35,528 bases of DNA from Nymphaea colorata (lineage: Eukaryota; Streptophyta; Magnoliopsida; Nymphaeales; Nymphaeaceae): positions 1-35,528 of the forward strand of contig NW_022205158.1 in the NCBI RefSeq assembly GCF_008831285.2. Reading direction: 5' to 3'. The notes beneath the pieces were generated by a model, which searched no databases, was not told where the DNA came from, and was given only the letters and a program-made list of their open reading frames with translations. Within the stretch, counting starts at the first letter, position 1; every line of letters begins with the position of its first letter. A program made the position numbers and the translations under genes. This document shows, in pieces, positions 11,210 through 21,700 of the stretch.

Positions 11210-11850
11210 TTCACCAGAGACCAGATCAGGTCGAGACTCCCCCCCATCCGACCTTAAATCTATCATTGTTAATATACGTGGATTTAAGATCCATGCTACA
11301 TAAATGTTTAGTTTGTTTAAGCTGAGGATCTTTGAAAGCATACCTTTTAATGCTATACATCAAACTATCAAACACAACTTAATGTACAAAGGAGGATCGA
11401 ATCGATCTCTCAAACCACCCGTATATAAGAACACCACCACATTTTCTTTGTCACTTTCAATGCAAACTCTGCTGGGAGTTAAGCTGCAATCCCTTTTAGT
11501 AGAAAGAATAAGTAATGAATGTACATCAAAGAGTAACTTTGTCAATATTACTTGAACATCCCCAGAAAGAATAAGTAATGAATCTACATCAAAGAGTAAC
11601 TTTGTCAATATTACTTGAACATCCCCTTCCGGACGACCGGGGTGCTCACGCACTATTTTCTTTGTCTTTGTATGTTTTTTTTAATCAATATTCTATTGAC
11701 AATGATTTTGTTTTTTTCAACTTCAGCAGTACATTATAATAACCTTCGTACATGTTTGCAAAATAATATACTTTGTTATTTTTTTGAAATTTATATCTAT
11801 CAGTTTGGTCTAATTTTATGAAAATGTTTTTGACGATGATTAATTTGCAG
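11210..11850. other. No gene recognised; contains a 63-bp tandem repeat
   Basis: Between the tandem units and the candidate terminal exon lies about 640 bp. It could be intron of the unidentified gene, because a good acceptor (TAATTTGCAG) ends it. It contains two 63-bp direct repeats and otherwise AT-rich sequence. Confidence 0.4.
11501..11626. repeat. Two tandem 63-bp repeats
   Basis: The unit starts AGAAAGAATAAGTAATGAAT and ends TTACTTGAACATCCCC. Units 11,501-11,563 and 11,564-11,626 differ at a single base (GTACATC against CTACATC). Confidence 0.97.
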
Positions 11851-11913
11851 GGCCGGGGAAAAGAAAATGTGGATGAAGTTGGTGCTATGACTATCAAAGC
11901 TAGAGGTAGCTAG
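11851..11913 (+). other. Candidate terminal exon of an unidentified gene
   Basis: After a good splice acceptor (TAATTTGCAG) there is an open 20-codon segment, GRGKENVDEVGAMTIKARGS, ending in TAG. Related but disrupted sequence occurs in other block Q copies: near 28,470-28,510 (GAAAATGTGGATGAAGCTGG, with part of the middle missing) and near 25,630-25,665 (ATGACTATCAAAGCTAGTG). That the best-preserved copy is the one downstream of the tandem duplication fits it being the 3' end of the same gene, but this is inference. The encoded peptide is not one I recognise. Confidence 0.35.
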
Positions 11914-12760
11914 ATGACAAAATCATGAAACATCTGATAATTAACAGTTATAATTCTTTTTCTAAATCTTAAACGAAAAAAATATGGTGTCAATTAAACA
12001 TTGACATTATTTGGGTCAAATGACTGACAAATTAATAATGTTCTTATTTGGTAATTAATGATAGCTGGGCCCAATAGCATTCGGCTGACCTTCTATTTTG
12101 CGTTAAGACATAACCAATTAATATTAAAATGTAGAGATCTTCCCTAGTTACAGAGCCTATTCTTTATAAGGTCACCCACAATTGCAGGTTCATTCAAATT
12201 CAAATGAATCATCTTGTGTCATGGTAAGTCCCGTGGTGGAGCTACATGATGGCTGGTGCCGCACAAACTTTAGTTATGTTCATGTTAATAACTTCATACA
12301 TTTCAGGCAGCTACTTCTGCAGTAGAGTGGTTATCTTGTTATTTTGTATAATTAAAAACTGCTTTCAAAAGACCGTGCTCAAACAACTGGTCAATGCAAA
12401 TGCACTGTGATGGTTTTTATCCACACAAAACAATTTGTACTTGTAAGTTTTAGTTACCAGAAATTAATTGCATCGGTTCGTCTTAATTGGATGCAAGGGC
12501 CAGTTAAAGGAGAAAAATTCGGTTGACTTTTCTTTGAATCCCAGGAATGACTTTTCTTAAACGACGATGACATGCTTTCAGTTTCCAGTCGACCTGGTCA
12601 GATCGAGGGCAATGTGCTATACTAGCACAAGGATGGAGCTTGGAAGCACTATGTATGCCAGTTGAAGGACATTTGACTCTACTCACAAGGGCATGGGCAT
12701 TATGGAAAGCCGGATCTAAAATTAGTGTCTTATATGGTCTTATGCATGAAAAATTATGCA
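11851..12760. repeat. Dispersed block Q, copy 2
   Basis: This matches 28,470-29,310 (for example TATTTGGGTCAAATGACT near 12,007 and 28,598) and the 3' part of block Q copy 1 (GGAAGCACTATGTATGCCAG against GGAAGCACTATACTAGTTGA, and CTAAAATTAGWGTC near 12,716 and 5,367). It is more diverged and shorter than copies 1 and 4 and lacks their TG microsatellite. Confidence 0.65.
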
Positions 12761-13054
12761 TATGGGGTGCTTAATAACCAAAATAACATGTCTAAGTAAA
12801 AAAAAAAAGTCTTTTAGAAGGACAAGAAGGGTTTATGAAAAAGTAAATATTCCAAAATATACACTTCTTTATAAAAAAAAAATACTCCAACCCTGCACCG
12901 ACCTACACGATCCAATATCATTGGACATGCGTAGGGGTGTAAAATAGGAGGCCCAGGCAATTGCCGAAAAGAACTCATGGGACTAGGAATAAGATTGTTT
13001 AATAAAATATAGAACTCTGCATGGCAATTATAATTTGATCAAATATCGGGCCAA
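12761..13054. other. No gene recognised
   Basis: About 290 bp of AT-rich spacer with poly-A runs (12,799-12,808 and 12,872-12,880). Nothing was identified. Confidence 0.5.
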
Positions 13055-14029
13055 TGACAAACTGGTATGATTCAAATAGGTTGATTTGAACCAATTTTCA
13101 CAGATAAAATGAAAAAAAATTATAAAATGGATGTCAAAAAAGCACCAAATTACAAATTAAGAACAGCAAAGAAATGACAATATAAGCAAAAAAGATGAGT
13201 GAGAAAGACAAAGGATGTCTAGATGGCTATGAGGTAACAACAACCAAAAGGTCAACCCCTCTTCTGAGGACAGGAGTTCAACTTCAAACATATAGAGAGA
13301 ACAAGCCCCAGCCCTGATGTCAAGATTGTTCCAGCTAAGTTTTGATTCTTTTAACCTAGCAGAGTGTTCACCACCACCAAAAAATTTTCAGTTAATAATA
13401 TTTGTGGGTCTTTCATGTGAAACCAAGTCCTTCTCAACCCAATCTGGAACCTTTCACAGTCTTAAGATTGGATAAAATTCACCCAGTGCGTGACTTTTGT
13501 TAATATAGGATATTGCTAGTGGCCATACAATGCCTTCTAATAAAACAGACTTCATCCATTTTTCTTGAGATAGAACACCCAACTCATCCATAATTTGTCA
13601 TCTTTTAACAGGTGAAAGTATCTGAAAATAAAGTTGTAAACAGCAGAAGCCGGGCCCCATACATTGCCTGGACCAAGTTGAAGCAATATTGGTTTTTTAT
13701 TTAAGATTCAGGAAATGATGGTCCAGTCATCTTTGCGTAATTGCATGTCTCATATACTGGAAAATTGTAGATGAGCTTAAGAAACACAGTTTTGAGAATT
13801 AGATCAGACAAATGTCCCAACCTATAGTGCCATAGGAGTGATTCTTCAGTCTTCTTGTCAGCTGGAAATGCCTTGTTTGTGTTCAAGTTAATGTAGTAGA
13901 TAGAGCCCATCTCTCTCTTAACAATCACCAAGCCTCTTCTGGGGTTTCTGGTCCAGCAAAATGACTTTCTTTTGGAGAAAATATTCAGAAATTATTGTAA
14001 CATAGAGCTGTGCTAGATTTGTTAACAAC
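13055..14029. repeat. Dispersed block R, copy 2 (longest copy)
   Basis: The left part matches block R copy 1 (5,480-5,870) and the right part matches 25,900-26,060, including GGGGTTTCTGG near 13,938 and 25,971 and GCTGTGCTAGATT near 14,007 and 26,058. Similarity to copy 3 runs to about 14,029 and then stops where relic copia sequence begins, which maps that insertion. Confidence 0.7.
13701..13931 (-). pseudogene. Old copia GAG-pre-integrase fragment
   Basis: The minus-strand translation contains ESLLWHYRLGHLSDLILKTV and, further on, ETCNYAKMTGPSFPES. This is the HHCC-type zinc-binding region just upstream of the integrase core in Ty1/copia polyproteins (WHxRLGHxS, then CxxC followed by K and FP). 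The second half of the CxxC pair is degenerate (ETCNYAK). A stop codon ends it and no other pol domain is adjacent. It lies inside block R copy 2, and a shorter version is in copy 3 near 25,920-25,980, so the fragment is older than the segmental duplication. Confidence 0.65.
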
Positions 14030-14368
14030 GATAAGATCTATGGAACGGATACGATCAGGATCAGTTACAAACGACAGGGTACGGTTTCCAAAACTCAAGA
14101 GCTATCCAAAACTGACCAATCTTCTCTAAATGAGAAAAAAATCATTACCCCTATCTTCTCCTATAATTCTGCCCAAATCTGTCGTATAAATCAAGGTCCT
14201 AAAATCAAGGATCTAAATTGTAGAAAGTGACTATAAATATTTGTGCTCTCTCTATGTGGTTATAGAATTGAAGAGAGAGTCTTTTTGTGGATGTAGGCTG
14301 ATTTTAGTCGAACCACGTTACACCTGAGTGTTCATCTTTTCTTTTAACTTGGTCTTCCGTATCCTGCA
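14020..14368 (+). repeat. Putative 5' LTR of the relic copia element
   Basis: It sits between block R sequence and the leader of the copia relic. There is a TATA-like CTATAAATA near 14,231, and the segment ends CCTGCA, followed by a degraded version of the initiator-Met primer site (TTTCTAGAGCC against TGGTATCAGAGC in the intact element). A start at TGTTAACAACG (14,020) is possible, but those bases partly match block R copy 3, so the true start may be up to about 20 bases later. No 3' LTR is visible to test it. Confidence 0.4.
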
Positions 14369-15076
14369 TCTTTCTAGAGCCACGCTTCACCTGTCTGGTG
14401 CACAACCATTGTTTGATGCCGACACCATCATTTTCCAGCCACTCTCTCTGCTGTGTCCCCTGTTGCGTCTCCTGTTCCTCTTCCTACATCCACAGTTTTT
14501 TGCGTAACAAGGGAAACCACAGAGGAGCATGCGGTTTCATGCTCTTTTTTTTTTTTGTGGTGAGCAAGTGAAAGCCACCACGGCCTTCACTGAGGAGTGT
14601 GCTGCATCTTGTCTCCACCGAGGAGCGGGCTGTTTCACCGATGAGTGTGCTGCTCCTTTTAGTGTTTGAACAAAGGTCTGGCACTGAGTGTGTTGTTTCC
14701 TGCCTTCACTGAGGCATGTGCCTTCCTTTTGGAGTGTGAAGTTTCCTGCCTTCAGCGAGGCACGTGCCTCCTTTTTTGTCTAAGGAAGGCCACGCTCTTT
14801 CCAGCTTTCACCGAGGAGCACGCTGTTGACTTCTTTTTCTGTCTCTCAACAAGGGAAGGTCACGCTGTTTCCAAACCTCACCAAGGGGCGCGCTGTTTCC
14901 TTTTGTGTTCACCTATTCACCGAGGAGCGTGCTTACAAGGGAGAGCCACTGAGGCCTATCTGCCCCTTCAGTCATCCCATCCGCCTACTAGTTGCCTTTT
15001 TTGTTTATCAGACTCAAATCATAATGACTATGCTCATCGGCTGTTGATTGAACGAGGGAGAAATTTCTAGTATAAT
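14369..15076 (+). other. Leader of the relic copia with degenerate tandem motif
   Basis: This long untranslated leader separates the putative LTR from the gag start. From about 14,575 to 14,935 it carries a diverged motif that recurs roughly every 20-60 bases, with core TTCACYGAGGAGCGTGCTG: near 14,585, 14,612, 14,635, 14,706, 14,752, 14,806, 14,876 and 14,916. Open frames of up to 134 codons across it are repetitive and show no domain. A poly-T run is at 14,547-14,557. Confidence 0.5.
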
Positions 15077-17424
15077 ATGGCTGCATTCTCCTCTTCTAAC
15101 GTTCCTCGCACTCCTACTCCACCAGGTACACAATGGAATGCTTTCTCAAGTTTGGTTTCAGTCAAGCTTGATCGATCAAATTACCTTCTTTGGCGTTCTC
15201 AAATTGAAAGTGTTATGAAAAGTTTAAATTTGATCAAATATGTTAATGGAAAATGTTCTGCTCCACCTGAATTTTTTGATGAAGCACACACACAAGAAAA
15301 TACTGGTTATGATTTATGGTATCGTGAAGACCATCTTGCACTAAGTTGGATCAAAGTCACTGTGACTAAACGAGTCATGTCACAACCGGTTCGTGTTGGC
15401 ACGGCTATAGATGCTTGGTGCATCCTTGAAAACAGTATGCCTCACAAAATAATCTTCGTATTATTCAGTTGAAAAGAGAATTACAAAACATAAAAAATGG
15501 AGGAATGTCTATGACTGAATACCTTCAACATGTTAGTTTCTTACATGATTCTCTTAGCAGAGTGCAACACTTTGTCTCACATACAGACCTTGTTCTCTAT
15601 ACCTTGAAGGGACTGAATTCTGAATATGAATCTTTTATTACCACGGTTACTGCATTCAAAGATCTGCCTTCGTGGTCTGAATTATGTGATATGTTAATTA
15701 CTCAAGAGCAACGACTTGGAATCCTTTCTTCATCCTAGATGACTTAGGTTGAAGCCACTGCCACTGCCTTTATTGCTGAACAAGGGCATGGGCGTGCTTT
15801 TATTACTGACCAAGGCCGTGGGCGTGGCAACTATAATGGTGGTAACGGAAGAGGCCGTAATGGTGGAAGAGGAAACTATGGAAAAAATAATAACACTAAC
15901 CAGTCTAGCCAACGAGTAACTTGTCAATATTTTGGTGGAAGAAATCATACAGCTCGACAATGTTATGATATTCCAAAAGCATTTATGGCCACGGCATTCA
16001 ACATGGGAAAATCTGATAATGCATCTAGTAGCCGAGAAAATGTCAGCAATACTCAAGACTCAGTCTGGTATCCAGACACAGGTGCCTCCCACCATGTGAC
16101 AAATTCAGAACAAGATATGCAAGGTAAAGTTCCCTATCATGGTTCTAATTCTATTATAGTTGGCAATGGTAGTAAGATGCAAATTAAAAGTATAGGGAAC
16201 GTGTACCTACCTAGCAAGACGTCATCCTTTGTTTTGAAAAATGTGTTGCGTGGTCCTAAAGCACACAAGAATCTTATGTTAGTAGCAAGGTTTACCAAAG
16301 ACGACCAATGTTCTATTGAATTTTCCTCTAATGGTTTTATTGTTAAGAATATGCAGACGGGCAAGATTCTTCACACAGAGCCGCTTGAGAAAGGAGGACT
16401 CTATAGGTGGACGAGAGAAAGGAAGGACTCTACTAGCAATCCTATCAGTATTGGAGATGACGATCAATAAAAGACTGCAAATACTTCTTTGGTTTCTCAA
16501 AATTCTTACTCAGACATTTAGTTATGGCATCTAGGACATGCTCACTTTCAGTTGTTAAACTAGTTGAAAGTTGCTGGTTTAATTTCTGTTGATGAAAGAC
16601 ATAAATTAGATCTTTCTTCTTCATGTGTGCTTGGAAAAATGCATAAAATTCATTTTCCTAAAGCTGAGTTTCATGCGACCAAACCTCTTGAAGTGTTACA
16701 TGTTGATATTTGGGCACCAGCACCATGTACTTCACGAGAAGGGTACATGTATTATTTGTTAATGGTTGATGACTACTCTCACTTCTCATGGATCTTTTCC
16801 TTGTCGAAGAAAAGTGATACGCTTCCATGTTTTAAAACCTTTTTAAGCATAGTAGAGTGTCAACTTGAAACAAAAATTAAAATTATCCATTCAGATGGAG
16901 GAGGAGAATTCATGAGCAAAGAATTTAGCACATTTCTTGAAAATCAAGGAATTCGTCGATGGATAACATGCCCTTACACATCCTAGTAGAATGAGATAGT
17001 TGAAAGGAAGCATAGGCATCTTGTGGAAATGGGGTTCACCATGATTTATCATGCCAATATGCCATAAAAAATTTGGTTTGATGCTTTTAAAACTGCTGTT
17101 CATCTTATTAACAGGTTACCTATTGCAGACTTGCAAATGATGCCGTAAGAGAAGCTCTTACGTGAAGTTCCCAAATATAGTCATCTAAGGACCTTTGGTT
17201 GTACCATCCATCCATTGAATGGGCCTAGACGTGCTTCAAAACTAGAACCCAAAGCTCAAACCTGCGTTTTCATTGGGTATGGCAGCTGTCATAAAGGCTG
17301 TGTTTGTTACAATCTAATCTCTAATCATGTCATCATATCTAGACATGTTATTTTTTACGAAAGAAATTTTTTATACTCTCATTGTGGTCCCTCTTTTGCT
17401 GCCTCAAACATTCAAGTTAGCTAA
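15077..17424 (+). pseudogene. Relic Ty1/copia gag-protease-integrase, no RT
   Basis: Gag starts MAAFSSSNVPRTPTPPGTQW and contains a retrotransposon gag domain (KLDRSNYLLWRSQIESVMKS). A frameshift near 15,440-15,470 moves to the frame that then runs to 17,424. In that frame come a Gly/Arg-rich linker, a damaged zinc knuckle (CQYFGGRNHTARQC, the second Cys replaced by Phe), the protease motif PDTGASHHVT, the pre-integrase motif LWHLGHAH, and integrase with HVDIWAP, HSDGGGEF and VERKHRH, then YxxINRLP-like and FGC motifs. Ten in-frame stops occur (15,736; 15,745; 16,468; 16,519; 16,561; 16,984; 16,987; 17,065; 17,146; 17,422). Reverse transcriptase and RNase H are absent, so the element is truncated as well as mutated. 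It cannot encode a working polyprotein. Confidence 0.9.
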
Positions 17425-18601
17425 AGTCGTCGTCCAGATCTGAATGTATTAAACCTAGACATATTGATGAGCTAAAAGAGAGTTTACCTCTTATTGAGTT
17501 GCCTAGAATCATTCCCAGTTTCTCAAGTTCCTCAGCAGTTCAAACTGGTTCCAATCACTTTCATGTGCACATACCATCAATTTCAGCATACTTAGACTTT
17601 CATGGAACTAGAAACACATGTTACGGACAATTCCAGCACAAGGGTGTCACATTGTGCTTCATATAGCTATATTATGAACATAGTACCACATTATATATAT
17701 TCCTTCACAAACAGCTCATGTATTACCCAAAAAATACCCATTTATTTTTCTGCACACAGGTAATTACACCTCATACATGCATATATATATTTATTTTTAG
17801 GCAATCAGAGATGTCTAAGACTAAGAGTGTTGAGTGTTGTGTATCATTTCCAGAATATAACACTTCACACATCTATTCATATCTAGGTGCATAAATACAT
17901 AGATTCGCTACTATAACATGCATATATATATATATACATATATATATTTACAAGCAACAAAGGTACAAGGGCTACATACTGCACTCATATCTGAGTATTC
18001 CCATACCTTATTGCTCTATGCTGCAACCAAAACATTCATTTGCATGTATAATTTCAGCCCCACCAAGTAGAATTCTCCTTGCTTTATGTATATATATACC
18101 TACCTATATAGATAATTTGTAAAAGAAACTATATAACACTTACCAGGGTCTCTCTAACTGTATAGACCCTGATTTTTTACTGTCAGCACCCTAGCTCCTT
18201 GGCTTTCTTGATCCTCCAAGCTGCGGATAACAGTCACATGGACCAGTGCCTCTTTGCTCTTGATCTTCACCCCAAAATGCAGGAAAACAAGGGTTAGCTC
18301 TCACTTGTTCCTAATTTCTAACTGCTGGAACCCTTCCCCCTATGGCTGCAGCAAATGGGAACCTGAGGTATAGGGTTAAATAAGGCCAATACATGGTGAG
18401 CAACACCCCCAAATGATTTTTCTCAGGAAGGCTTCTCAGCAGCCCTCAATCATCTTTAGTTTCTTTTAATATTTTCAGTTACCACTTCTACCTAGGTATA
18501 TATTTGGTAACCCATTCATTTCTTTCCATGACTGCCCCCTTTTTGATATAGTTGACAGTTTCAACTATTTTTATCAGTTATTGAATCTACCAATTATAGC
18601 C
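17425..18601. other. Unassigned sequence between the two copia elements
   Basis: The first 150 bases may continue the integrase-RT linker of the relic (a Glu/Leu/Pro-rich reading is visible but broken). From about 17,640 the sequence changes to AT-rich DNA with TA repeats, then a more balanced part (18,140-18,480) with a perfect inverted repeat. No gene, LTR or known element was identified. Confidence 0.5.
18144..18171. repeat. Perfect 8-bp inverted repeat
   Basis: CAGGGTCT and AGACCCTG flank a 12-base loop; a T-run follows at 18,173-18,178. A Helitron 3' end was considered and rejected because the CTAG lies about 20 bases past the stem and no matching 5' end is seen. Confidence 0.8.
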
Positions 18602-18606
18602 TATAC
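18602..18606. repeat. Target site duplication (left copy)
   Basis: TATAC directly before the LTR start at 18,607; the same five bases follow the other LTR at 23,766. Confidence 0.93.
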
Positions 18607-18770
18607 TGATAAGATTAAAAGAATAATCTTTGATTAACCTCGAAATCTGCCCTAACTCCTCTTTATATAGACTAGAGGAGAGAGAGAAGTTACAAGAGAA
18701 CCATCTAAAGGAAAAGTTATTACAAAAGTACCCTCTTAAACCTAAAACTGAATATAAACACATCTTAACA
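18607..18770 (-). repeat. 3' LTR of the intact copia element
   Basis: On the element strand it begins TGTTAAGATGTG and ends CTTATCA. A TATA box (TATATAAA, minus strand) lies at 18,662-18,669, followed by a GA-rich stretch. It is identical to the other LTR apart from one base indel. Confidence 0.97.
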
Positions 18771-18781
18771 CTCCCCCTCAA
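18771..18781 (-). other. Polypurine tract of the intact copia element
   Basis: On the element strand the bases TTGAGGGGGAG directly precede the 3' LTR, the typical plant copia plus-strand primer. The stop codon of the polyprotein (18,778-18,780) overlaps it. Confidence 0.93.
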
Positions 18782-21700
18782 GTTGGAGCGTATATGTCAA
18801 ATAGGCTCAACTTGGAACAACAGCTTTGGAATGGTCCCCTTGCAAGAGCCTTAGTAAAGATATCAGCCGTTTGCCCTGTAGTTGAAATGTGTGAGGTACT
18901 TACAAACCCCTTTTGAATCATGTCTCTAGTATAGTGACAATCTACTTCAACATGCTTGGTTCTTTCATGAAAAGCCGGATTATTAGCAATAAACAGTGCA
19001 GCTTTGTTATCACATAACAGTTGCATAGGAAGAGGCACTTCGACAGTAAGATCCAACATCAGGGATCTAACCCACATAACTTCAGCGGTACCCTGAGCCA
19101 TAGCTCTATACTCAGATTCTGCACTTGATCTGGCAACCACAGTTTGCTTCTTACTCTTCCATGTAACCAAGTTGGATCCAATAAACACACAAAATCCAGT
19201 AGTGGATTTTCTGTCCGAGGGGCATCCTGCATAGTCGGCATCAACATACACAGATATAGTGAGTGAGGTACCATTCTGAAAGAAGAGTCCCGTTCCTGGT
19301 GAATTCTTTAGATACCTAAGAATCATCATAGCAGCATCCCAATGAACTTTCTTGGGCTTATCCATAAATTGACTCACTCTGCTAACAGCATAGGCAATGT
19401 CAAGTCGAGTAACAGTGATGTATAGGAGCTTCCCAACAATCCTTCTATACTGTCTCGCATCAACATCTTCAGTATCATCATCATACAAGCGGGTATTGAT
19501 ATCCATAGGCGTGGATGCAGGCCGACACCCCAGCATCCCTGTCTCTTGCAAAACATCAGTAACGTATTTCCTCTGGCACATGATAAGGCCCTTTTGATTT
19601 CTGGCAAACTCAATACCAAGGAAATAACGTAGTTCACCAAGGTCCTTGGTGACAAAGTGTTGTCCAAGGACATCCTTGATGTTGGAAATCCCCTGATCAT
19701 CATCCCCTGTAACAATGATATCATCAACATAGACAAGAACTATCACCGTACCTGTAGAAGTCTTCTTGACAAAGAGGGAATGGTCGGCCGAAGAACGTCT
19801 GAAGCCCTCATTCTCAATATTCTCTGACAATTTCTGAAACCAAGCTCGAGGACTCTGTTTCAGACCATAAATCGCCTTTCGCAATCTGCACACTTTCTGA
19901 CACTCCCCCTCAGCAACAAACCCTGGTGGTTGCTGCATATACACTTCTTCATGTAAGTCACCATAGAGAAAGGCATTTTTGACATCAAGCTGTGAGAGGG
20001 ACCAATTCTTGCTGACAGCCACAGCAAGGAGAATCCGTAAAGAAGCATGTCGTGCCACAGGAGAGAAGGTATCATAATAATCAACCCCATAAGTTTGGGT
20101 ATAGCCTTTTGCAACCAGACGAGCCTTATATCTGTCAATACTGCCATCTGCTCTGTATTTGATAGTAAAGACCCATCGGCAACCAACAATGGCTGCATCA
20201 GCTGAAGGAGTAACAAGTGTCCAGGTGCCTCTAGACTGAAGAGCATCCATCTCTTCTTGCATAGCGGCTGCCCATTTGGGATCAGAGAGAGCATCCATGG
20301 GATTCTGTGGAAGAGCAATAGCCGACAGCCCCTTGACAAACTGTCGGTACATAGGGGTGAGTCTATCCATGGATAAATGACCAGAGATAGGATGCAAAGT
20401 GCAACTGCGTTTGCCTTTCCTTTGAGCAATGGGCATATCAAGTTCATTAGGAGTATGAACATGCTCGTGACATTCTCCTATGTCATCATTACATAAACAA
20501 TTGTCAGTTGAGTTTGTGTCAGGAATTACCTTGGGCGTGCTGGGTGAAGGCACAGGTGCACATTGAACAGGCGCAACAGGTTTAGTACGACGTTGGTAGA
20601 CTGCCCCAAAACGTGGATCAACTGGGTTTGGACAACTCATGAGAGGTAGAGGAAATTGGACTTCATCATGTAATTCAGGCACCCTTAATTGAGTTCCATT
20701 TGGGGAGAAGAAAGAGGTTGATTCAAAAAATGTAACATCAGCACTCACATAATACCGACGAGTAGAAGGATCATAACATCGATATCCCTTTTGAGTGCGG
20801 GAATAACCAACAAAGATCGTTTTGATGGCCCGAGGAGACAACTTATCTCGCCCAGGACCAAGCAACTGAACAAAGGCAACACATCCAAAAACACGAGGTG
20901 GAACAGAAAACAAGTCTCTGTCAGGAAAGAGGACAGAGATAGGAATAAGGTCTCCCAACACAGATGATGGCATACGATTAATAAGATAGCATGCTGTGAG
21001 AACAGCATCTCCCCAGTAAGAATGGGGAACATGGCTATGTATGATAATGGTTCTGGCAACATCAAGAATATGACGGTGTTTCCGTTCAGCAACCCCATTT
21101 TGTTGGGAGGTATAGGCACAAGAAGTTTGGTGGATGATACCCTTATCCCTGAAAAATTGTTCCAAAGAGGAAGCACAGAACTCAAGAGCATTGTCAGAGC
21201 GCACAATTTTGACACAAGTATCAAACTGAGTCAGAATTTCATTGATAAAATTTTTGATTACATGACCCACTTCAGATTTATGCTTCATAAGAAAAACCCA
21301 ACTAACACGACTATGGTCATCGACAGCAACAAGATAATATCGATGATCTTGAAGATCAGGTGTACGACTCGGACCCCAAACATCAAAATGAAGTAACTCA
21401 AACACAGAATGGCTACTTCGACTGGGCCGTGGAGGAAAGGATGACCGATGGTGTTTGCCCAACTGACAAGACTCGCATTGAAAAGAAGACTTAGGAGACA
21501 GCTGAGGAAGAACATGCAGCAGTTTCTGAAACGGTAGATGTCCAAAACGTAAATGCCAAGTATAAGCCGAGGATGAGGACGACCCTGCAGAGGTAGACCC
21601 AGCAAAGGGAAAGGGATGCACTAGCCTGTAAAGACCTCCCTGTTCACGGCCACTGCCAATCACCCTGCCCGTCAGTATATCCTGAAACACAAGAGAAGAG

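Noticed and set aside
14484-15070. Overlapping open frames of 66-134 codons
   Set aside because: They lie in the repeat-bearing leader of the relic copia and translate the degenerate repeat; no domain or suitable start context.
18144-18178. Stem-loop plus T-run resembling a bacterial intrinsic terminator
   Set aside because: The surroundings are plant nuclear DNA with no bacterial-type gene, so this is taken as a chance hairpin or part of an unassigned repeat.
18144-18194. Stem followed by CTAG, considered as a Helitron 3' end
   Set aside because: The CTAG is about 20 bases from the stem instead of about 10, no 5' TC end or Rep/helicase remnant is seen, and the insertion site is not AT-defined.
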